Assembly: GCA_032622095.1 (NCBI GenBank)
Contig: CP136063.1
Location: 77,543,980-77,607,979 of the forward strand
DNA from: Siphonodentalium dalli
Lineage: Eukaryota > Mollusca > Scaphopoda > Gadilida > Siphonodentaliidae
Length of the DNA stretch: 64,000 bases
Direction of reading: 5' to 3'
Under the pieces are notes generated by a model that was not told where the DNA came from, made no database searches, and worked only from the letters and a program-made list of their open reading frames with translations. Positions 55,736-64,000 of the stretch are shown here, in pieces. Each line of letters starts with the position of its first letter. The first letter of the stretch is position 1. The translations under genes were made by a program, and so were the position numbers.

Positions 55736-56188
55736 TTAACCCTTTACCCAACACAACGGCCAAAAACGCACAAACAAAGCTTCAACAGCCTAAATTATCT
55801 TCCGTCTGTCTCAATAACACCATACAAATATGGATATCATTGGAACCGGTTCATTGATCACATTGTGATGGTTACAGTTATGCCCTATGCCAATGCATTC
55901 TCTTATATATGCGAGTCGACCATAGGTCGCCTCGCATATATAAGAGAATGCATTGGCCTAAAAAAATATTTTTTACCATTTTTTCTTTCATTCTTTAACA
56001 ATTTTATTATTTTTTCTTACATTTTTTAACAATTTTTATAATATTTTTCTACATTCTATGACAATTTTATCATTTTTAATATGTGTTAAGCCAATGCATT
56101 CTCTTATATATGCGAGGCGACCTATGGTCGACTCGAATATATAAGAGAATGCATTGGCACAAGGCCGTTCTGTTGGGTAAAGGGTTAA
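55736..56188. mobile_element. Family 1 hairpin MITE, copy D
   Basis: TTAA on both sides. CCCTTTACCCAACACAACGG at the left and CCGTTCTGTTGGGTAAAGGG at the right. Hairpins at 55890-55956 and 56091-56157 (one arm point-mutated: CTCGAATATA). The AT-rich spacer with ATGTGTTAAGCCAATG is the empty version of the site occupied in copy A. Confidence 0.92.
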
Positions 56189-58439
56189 CGCGAACCAAGA
56201 CCACAGATGCTTTGTGTCATTATTCTCGCACGAATATATTATTAATCCACCCAGCGAATATTAGACTGCTGGTGTGTTGCCCTGTACGAACTTTTACAGT
56301 TGTCTTGATTTCCGGATATAATTTTACTTTAGCGGAACTGTAATATCCGTGGTGCTGTATATATAAGTTAATTTCCCCCACACTAATATCACATCCCTTT
56401 GTGTAGTTATATATAACGGGATGGTTATATCTGCATAAATACCTGTCAATCGTCACTCACATATACCCTGTGTGTGTGTGTCCTTGTTTCTTCGCGTATA
56501 CAGTTGTTCGTATATTGTTCCCCCATGCACAGACACGTGTGGTTGTTAGAGATACGATGACTACAAAAGGTCCGGGCTGTGTATAATTTTATTGCAGGCA
56601 GAACATTGCTATGCTGGAAAGTTAGCAGTTGATAGCGGCCGTTCTTCGCGGCTGTGGCCCCGTCAGTGTATGGGTGGGTTGTACTGTTCTGGCTACTAAA
56701 ATCATTCCAATGGCGGTCCCGTCTGGCTTTCCACCATTTGTTCAGATCATCAAGACATCGCAATAATGACAACTTTTGAAAAAAATAACGCTACAGTTTC
56801 TTAACATCATCGCGTTGCCCTACTATCATAGCAATTCAGCAGGACCTACCAGCATCATAGACATTTAGCAGGAATTGACTGGGCGTGAAATTGATATCCA
56901 TGCTTCCTGTTTATCGACTCCTGATCTTCCCACACAACCTGCGAATGTGAACGATTCGCCCAGCACGAAACTTCATCACATTGAGTGGATTCAGTGATGG
57001 ACGTGTTGTCACCGATGTAGCTGATAGTTTATTCGTAGATTAATATTATCCATCATGACCTGGAAAAATCACACCCGAAGGGCCAAATATTTGGGCCGGA
57101 CGTATTAACACTGCTCGCTCGCTTTGTTTTTCCAATAGATAAACACACACCGAGATAATCGACGAATATCGCATCAGATTTATCACCAGATAAATAAAAT
57201 GTGCCAAAGTTTGGTAAGAAAAGAGATCAGAATGTGATTCTTGGGATGGGAGAAAATATGACAATAAACAATCTTTATCAGAGGCGATTTTCTGACGTTT
57301 TTAAGTTTCAAATTATGTTATATGGTGAACAGTCATCCTTGTATCGTACTGCGAAAATACTAGATGAAAGTTATGATTTTGTAATCTTGTGTGTCATGGG
57401 CAGATTCATTTGTTAAATGTGGGAAATATTACATGCTCAGAACAAATGGCACTTTATTTCTAATGTATAGTCTGAATAGTCAATTCCGTGGCATCTGGTT
57501 GTCGATCATTGAGGGACGTAACAAGGAAGACAATGAGGAGTGAATGTAAATCATGGGGGCGTAGGTACCCTATAGCTGCAGCTCTGAACTATACGTCATT
57601 CTAAACAAAAGTTAAAAATCGGGGTTCGGTGGGTGGTTACAAAAGCCCTTATCATTAAACGCCAGGAAATATCGTTTTTTAAGTTATGTTTTTATGATCA
57701 GTGAACATTAGTTAATATTTAAACAAAAAATGACGGATGTAAATAAAAATGTTGGGGGTGGGGCAGCCCCTATACGCCAGGATTACGATACTTAAGAAAT
57801 TAGTTTTCTGCGATGTATCAAGGGTGATACCAAATCTAGGGCATCAATCCTTTCGTACGCGATAGTGTAATTGCAACCCTCTGGGCTTCCGGTTTAATAT
57901 ACGCTACTTCTCTATCGAATCATGCAGTCCAATTAGCGCAAACAATTGTACAAATGTGCAAAATTGCCAAGACCACACAACCATACTTGATATCCTCTCG
58001 ACAATTATGTAACATATTTACTGAGAAGAAGCCCCAAATCAAACCAAAGAAGAGCAGAGAAGGCGAAATCCCACAAGAGTAAAATTGATTCTCACTGAGA
58101 CCCGTGATATGCAGATTGGTGTTGGATTGATGTCGTGTCCCAGCAGACTGATGTGGTGATTACGAACACATTGAACAGCATTCCGTACCGTAATCGCCGC
58201 AGATTGTCAATATTTACAAGTTTGATGTGACATTCAGACCGATGAGCGTAATGCATAAAGCATAAATTACACGTGTTTTATCCATGGGTGCAATAACCTT
58301 TCGGCGAAGGGGGGTGGGTGGTCAAACATTTTGTGAACAACAGTTAGTGTAAACAATATTTTATTCTCAAGAATAGCACATATAATACATATTATAAGGA
58401 CATTAACAATTTAACATTAGAGAAAAGGATTTGGCAGTA
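56189..58439. other. No recognisable gene
   Basis: Searched by eye for the next nAChR exon (IWxPDxxLYN) without success. Frames 56446-56772(-) and 57201-57416 show no known motif. Confidence 0.45.
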
Positions 58440-59475
58440 AGCCAAAGGCTCACATGTGGCCATTTCCTTAGTATATATATGCATCATGGTTTATTGGGTC
58501 TCAATGATGAATTGCCTGTTCCACAACAGTTGGAAATGTCCACCTGAGGAACTCCAACTGCATCCCCCTTGAATCAGACCAAATTCACAATTTTTGCATA
58601 ATTCCATGCACACACCCCAACCTTGCCTTGCCATTGTTCTGCAAAGTATGAGAACATATAGAGATTTGAACCTGGTAATGGAATAAACCCTAACATATAG
58701 TGGTTTAATTCCTGGCAGAGACTCGGGCACGGACGAGAGACCAGACCACACGTTCGGACCGGCCCGGTGTGAGAAAATTTTGGAACATGAAAATCGCAAA
58801 ATCCTAGCATCTAGACTGGCTTCAAACTTCCCCGGTGTTGATAATTTCAAACATGATCCCCCTCTTAGGTTGGAAATGTTCTAACTGCCAGATGACCATT
58901 TCAGCCACAAATTTGATCAAATGTAGTAAAATATTGTTTTCTGAGATTAATTAGCATTGTTTTCCTGTCCATGGAAGAAGTGCAAGGACACACCGGGCCG
59001 ACCATGTGAGAAAGTTTTTAAAATCCCCAAATCCTAGCATCTAGACTGGCCTCAAGTTTTCCTACTGTTGGAAATTTCAAACCTAATACCCCAATAAGGT
59101 GGTCGGAATATTTCCAATTCATGTCCAATTCAATCCACAATTTTGACCAATGTAGTAAAATATTGTTTTATTAAATTAACTAGCAGTTTTTGCCTGGCCA
59201 CGGGGGAGGGACCAGGACACCACACTGTTGGATATTTCCAACCTACCAACCCATTACGGTTGGAACATTTCCAACCGATGGCCATTTCAGTCCAACTTTG
59301 ACCAAAAGTAGGAAAATATGCAAATGTTGATCTAAAAACAATAAATTCCCCACTAAGAAATTGCTGGAAAATCAAACTCCAAGAACAATTTATGTTGGTG
59401 TGAATTTTCCAAATAATGTTGTGTCAGTATGATAGGTTGAAATTGTTTGATTTTTCAAGCAACTATGGGTGGGGA
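58440..59475. repeat. Family 6 repeat cluster
   Basis: Many GTTGGAA(A/T)(T/G)T(T/C)CCAAC variants. Duplicated blocks include AAATCCTAGCATCTAGACTG (58797 and 59028), TGTAGTAAAATATTGTTTT (about 58922 and 59151) and CCAATGTAG. The ORF pairs around 58491-58850 are repeat-derived. Confidence 0.65.
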
Positions 59476-59844
59476 ATTTGTTGTTTTAGGCTAATAGTAG
59501 CACATTTTTCTAAATTTAGTAATTGAAAATTCACTGTTATCATTTTTAATTGCGGATTAGTCGTATTTTAACTGATAAGAAAATATAGATCGCCAACGCT
59601 TATCAAAGATGTGTTTATTTTTAATACTTCTATTGGGAGTTCTAACATACATATTTTACTATTCACCCACTGTATACCCGCTCAAACATTGTAAATTTTA
59701 ACTTATCGTCTCAAAAAAGTAAGTCCCTCCTGATATGTTCGAGGATAACTTATGACGTTGTAAACAGAATGCGATGAAACTTTGATAGTCTCTTATATAC
59801 GCCCGGTCACTAACTCGAGACTATATCGAATCCACCATGCATGT

Positions 59845-59990
59845 CCGGTTCCGTGGTTATAAAGTGCTACAGGTCAACGTTCTGGAGTAGCATTCCATAT
59901 AATTATGGAAGTCAGGAATAATTCAAAAGCTCCAGTTATTAAAATGCTACTGAAATACTTTGATCTGCAGCACTGAAACCACGGAACCGG
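59845..59990. repeat. Small inverted repeat
   Basis: CCGGTTCCGTGGTTATAAAGTGCT pairs with AGCACTGAAACCACGGAACCGG-type sequence (shown in part). An inner GTAGCAT / ATGCTAC pair sits inside. Confidence 0.6.
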
Positions 59991-60775
59991 AGCTGGAAGA
60001 ATCTCTGAAACCACGAACTGAGCTGGATGAATCCAAACGGCCGCGACCCAGTGATCTCGCTTAGTTGACTAACTTATCGAATAAAATGATATGGTGAGTG
60101 GCCCCACAACTGAATGAATACCAAACAAATGGGAAGAATTGCTATTCTAAAATAAATTTAAAAAATCAATTATTTCACTTAGAGGGAACATGATCACATA
60201 TGCTGGACATTTTATCTTGTTCAAATATCAGAGTTCTCGGTTAACGACAGGTGGAGCTCTCCGCGGTAACTTGGTACCTTGACACGCACCTTGGCACACA
60301 AAGAAGCGTGCACTATACACACTAATGGTTAATGGCACTAAATTAACTATATTACATTTCATTTGGCAGCCCATGGTAGTATTGAATCAGGTTTCAACTC
60401 GTTACAGTGAGGGTGTGGTGCCTCCAAATATTGTCGTGACATGGGACTACTTTCGTGACGGGAGCTGCGCTGGTGCAGCATTAAAAACCAAGTGCCAGTG
60501 CATTATATTCTCTCACATATGCGAGTGTCCTATATATAGGGAGTCTGGTTTAAACAATATTTATTTCTACCCTTAAAGAACATATATAATATTTTACACA
60601 ATGTTTATGACATGATTTGGAATAGATGAGGGTGAATAGGCTCTAGCAACAAGCGACTCATCGCTTATGTTGAGTTATCTCATCAGAAATGAAAATAAAA
60701 CATAGAGAAAATAAGAAGAGCTAGTCTCAAATATAAGATAATCCAATGCCTTACAATGTCAAGGTAAATATTGTT

Positions 60776-60850
60776 AGGCCAATGCATTGTCTTATATGTG
60801 CGAGGCTCCCCATGGGAGACTCGCATATATAACAATCCATTGGCACAGGG
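60776..60850. mobile_element. Hairpin-MITE core, diverged copy F
   Basis: CCAATGCATTGTCTTATATG to ATATAACAATCCATTGGCAC. The apex is rewritten (GAGGCTCCCCATGGGAGACTC) yet still pairs. Flanks TTGTTAG and CACAGGGT resemble copy E. A more degenerate half copy is at about 60495-60543. Confidence 0.7.
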
Positions 60851-62887
60851 TTTACGAAAAAAATGCAGGATGCTTCACTAATGAAGATGTTAAGGCGTTC
60901 TTCACACGATCATTTAAATGTGTTTTCTACCGTCATTACGGTTTTGTAATTTTTGATTAAGCACCACCTTCTCCAGTCTCTTTGAAAAGCCAACGATAAT
61001 CCTAACGGATGTACGTCTCTATACGCGGCATTCCCAGCATGACGTAATAAGCCGTCTCCAAATATGGAGTGCATTCTTGGCGTAGTAAACTTTGTGAGAA
61101 GCGTAGGATCTGGAAATTGTTATAAATACAACAAGATGCGAAAGAATAATCAGTCATGAATATCGTTGACTTATAACACAAATCTAAGATAATGTCTCCT
61201 TTATTGTGATGAGCAAAATTAATTATGAATATGGATCTCAGCCGACTACGCGAATGTGCCGCCGAATACAACACAGCTGCAGAAATTTAGTGGGAAAATA
61301 TCAATGATTAAGCCATCGGCCGGTTTTCGCAAATTTACAACTTAGAAATCGAAGTCAGACAGTTTATTCGACACTGTATAAGTCACCTTTAAAAAAACCA
61401 ATAGATTACAGCGATCACGATCGACAATCGACATTAATTTCGTTAAAGACATATTATGGACTTGTTCGGATGTGAAATTAATAAGTTAGTACTCAGGCGC
61501 TATGCCAACCTGGGGAATGTAGCATTCTACTAACATCAACGAAAATTACTCAGAAATCGACCATACCACTCCATAGAAAACATTGTCTGAACTGCGCCCA
61601 CTTGTAAATATTTACATCTCGATTCGGGACGCAACTATCGGCGATAATTTAACGCAAATGATTTCGCCATGGAGATTGAATGCATTTAATTAGTATATAA
61701 GAATGACGGTGTGTATCGTCAATTTGGATTAATATTCGTAACAAATAACTACTTTGAGCAAAATTATTCTCAATTTCTATTGATCACCCTACTGGAGTGC
61801 TTCACATCACTTTAATGATAAATGTAAATGAGTTACGGAATAACATTATTAATTAGTTGACGCTGCCGGAATTCATTGCATTGAATGAACATGCCGGATA
61901 ACGCAGCCGGAATACAAACACTTAATAGAATAGGCAAATTAATATCAGCGGAGTTAGATTGAGTCATACCGTATGGAGTCACTGTCGTATATAATTTGGT
62001 CACCGCTAATACTGTTAAATATTGATGACATCAACTTGGAATAACGCACAATTTTAACTTAGACCATTTTCAGGGTGCATAAAAAAACAGTGATTCACCG
62101 TACAACTGATGAAACGGTATGGAATCGTCGGATTACTAGTACGGTCCGACAGCGTCAAACCAACGGTATTTTCCAACAGTGCATCATCGTTAATATCTAT
62201 TCACTATCCATCAGTCCTTTAAAATATATTCACAATCTATCAGTCTAGTCCGTATACTGCTTCCCCACTGTACCACATGGGGAATATAATCAACAAATGT
62301 ATTAAATGAGACAAACCATTTTATATTCTGGAGCTTCCCATCCATTTATTACGTCATGCGACAGTAATCATGATTCCAGATAGACAGTTCTTGTTTATCG
62401 GGATTATTTTCTTGTGAGCATCTCTTCGTCTTGTTCGGGACGCGATGTAGTTATTATATGGCATCTCCATTCATCAATCCCAGATCCCGTCGTGTTAGAT
62501 GTATTGCAGTAAGGGCGCGTCTCGGATACCAAAATAAGCAAGTGTTAAAACGTGGTAGATGCGCTGGTTAAGTATGTCTGCTATTAGGGAGTGGCGGTAG
62601 GTGATTTGGGGATGTCTCACATCCCCAACTTTGGTCACATTTTTAACCCCTTCATTACTAAATGGATTCTCCAATTCAGTTTTAAAAGTATACATTGGAA
62701 TAGTCTACTATCAATATGGGGGATGTTCAGTAAATGTAAGCAGATTACAGATAAAAGAGACCTTTCGCAAAATCACTATTACGATTACGGATATTATAGA
62801 TTGCCATAGTAAGGTGGACACCGTCACAATTTACCTACGACGGTTATTTGGTGAGACGGCATATTCCCCACTCTATTCAGTTACACA
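60851..62887. other. No gene; one dispersed repeat
   Basis: 61947-62033 repeats 27725-27836 (GAGTCATACCGTATGGAGTC). No exon recognised. Confidence 0.45.
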
Positions 62888-62990
62888 TACAGTAATGCCT
62901 TAATTAATCGACTTCTTAACCACAGCATAATTATTGGTAACTTTTCAGGATTTAGTCGGAAATATGGCTTGTTGCCATTCATCGGAAAGC
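62888..62990 (+). mobile_element. Family 4 foldback element, left arm only
   Basis: TACAGTAATGCCTTAATTAA through GCCATTCATCGGAAAGC, then unrelated DNA. One arm lost. Confidence 0.85.
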
Positions 62991-64000
62991 AACGTTTATC
63001 GAATCACTTAGACTTGCCGAAGACCTTCAAAATGACTATTTAAGAAAAATAAGGGCATTTTTGTTTCTTAACAGCATCATGTTGCCCCTCCAACATCATA
63101 ACTAAAGCAGCAGGACCAACCAACAATATAACAAAAAAAACCTCTTAACCGGGAGTGAGCACATATCAGAACTAGGGATAAGGGGCTTTGGTCGTGTCAA
63201 AATCCCCAATTTAGCCTAAATGTTCAACAGTTGGAAATTTTATGCATGTCGCAACATTTGTTGGATATTTCAGACAAAAAATATTTTGAAGTTGTTTTGA
63301 TAGTATTTAATTTGAACTTTTATTTTCCTTCTCTCGGTCTGATGTTTGGACTTAAATGGGAAATAGTGGGAAATGCCCAACCATGCATGGGTGTGGTTGG
63401 AAATTTCCAACAGGTGGAGAGTTTGAGGTACCGGTCGGGAAATTCCAATCCATGAATGGCGGTACAAGGTTTGCAGTTGGAAATTCCAATGTTCACACCC
63501 ACAACAGAGACCATGCATCTAGTCACGTTCTCGTGTACCAAAGTACCAATTGGCTGAGAATAAAGCATCACTTACTTAATTACGTACTTACTTACTTCCC
63601 TGGTTAGAACATGGAACGGTTCGAATAAAGAATAACGTCGGTACGGTAAGTTATGTGTCTCGCTTGTTTCCCAGTTCACATGCACACGAATGTTCGGGAC
63701 TTCGAGACTTAGATATATGTTATATGGATATTGCGTGCTTGAGCATAGTAGAAAATGCAATGATTCCATACACACAAATTATGGCGGCCAGTTCATTTGC
63801 ACTTATAGCAGTGCATGCCTATAATTCACCTTGTTGCACGCAGACGTAAAGACAACAAATCCAGAAATATAAGTGGGTAGAAATTGGCGTTTCAAAATTT
63901 AAGTTAGTTATCCCCCAGAACGAAAACCATGAGTAGCCAAACTGATACAGGAACACATTTGTACATGTACCCAAAATAATTTCCGGCATGTTACACGTTG
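62991..64000. other. No gene; family 6 fragments
   Basis: 63220-63520 contains GTTGGAAATTTCCAAC-type motifs that account for the paired ORFs on both strands. Nothing else recognised. Confidence 0.5.

Noticed and set aside
55685-56029. 114-codon ORF
   Set aside because: Runs through family 1 MITE copy D and its hairpin; similar peptides (NAFSYICESTIGRLAYIRECIGL) recur in every copy.
58491-58850. 119-codon minus-strand ORF
   Set aside because: Overlaps the family 6 repeat cluster and has another open frame beside it.
60325-60576. IWQP string in an ORF as the next nAChR exon
   Set aside because: Lacks the PDxxLYN continuation and an appropriate acceptor; chance match.

Overview
The window is eukaryotic nuclear DNA, AT-rich, from an invertebrate animal. 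There are no bacterial operons or ribosome binding sites. Reading frames are short. The only host coding sequence I can support is two spliced exons of a nicotinic acetylcholine receptor (nAChR) subunit on the + strand, at 41467-41684 and 55175-55219, separated by an intron of about 13.5 kb. Retroelement relics, tRNA-like SINE sequence and TTAA-flanked MITEs suggest a lophotrochozoan, perhaps a mollusc, but the sequence alone does not settle the species.

Almost everything else is mobile-element debris. 0.2-2.7 kb: a 2.5-kb element with terminal inverted repeats (TIRs) around a head-to-head satellite. 3.2-5.2 kb: a Tc1/mariner relic and a broken SGNH-like reverse-element ORF. 6-12 kb: several non-LTR retrotransposon (LINE) fragments (ORF1 zinc-knuckle protein, reverse transcriptase core, C-terminal ends), cut by small DNA elements. 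12-21 kb: a dense field of MITEs, a Penelope-like reverse transcriptase relic and minisatellites. 22-24 kb: GCGC/ATATTGCAATA repeats and a trinucleotide array. 24.3-28 kb: a 3.7-kb TIR element carrying a minus-strand LINE relic. 28-40 kb: two LINE 3' ends with matching 3' stem-loops, a tRNA-like SINE, foldbacks and a 959-bp long-TIR element. 41-55 kb: the nAChR exons and their repeat-filled intron. 55-64 kb: further MITEs, foldbacks and repeats; no exon 4 was recognised.

Two themes stand out. First, at least six sequence-unrelated non-autonomous families (and probably more) sit between TTAA sites, are nested in one another, and in three cases leave a readable pre-insertion site inside this window; one MITE interrupts a LINE ORF1 and its removal with one TTAA rejoins the frame. 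Second, four otherwise unrelated foldback palindromes (34.7, 45.3, 47.2 and 53.4 kb) carry the tetramer CGAG in the same orientation at mirror positions of both arms, so each hairpin would contain a tandem G.A mismatch. That pattern looks non-random and I know of no description of it.
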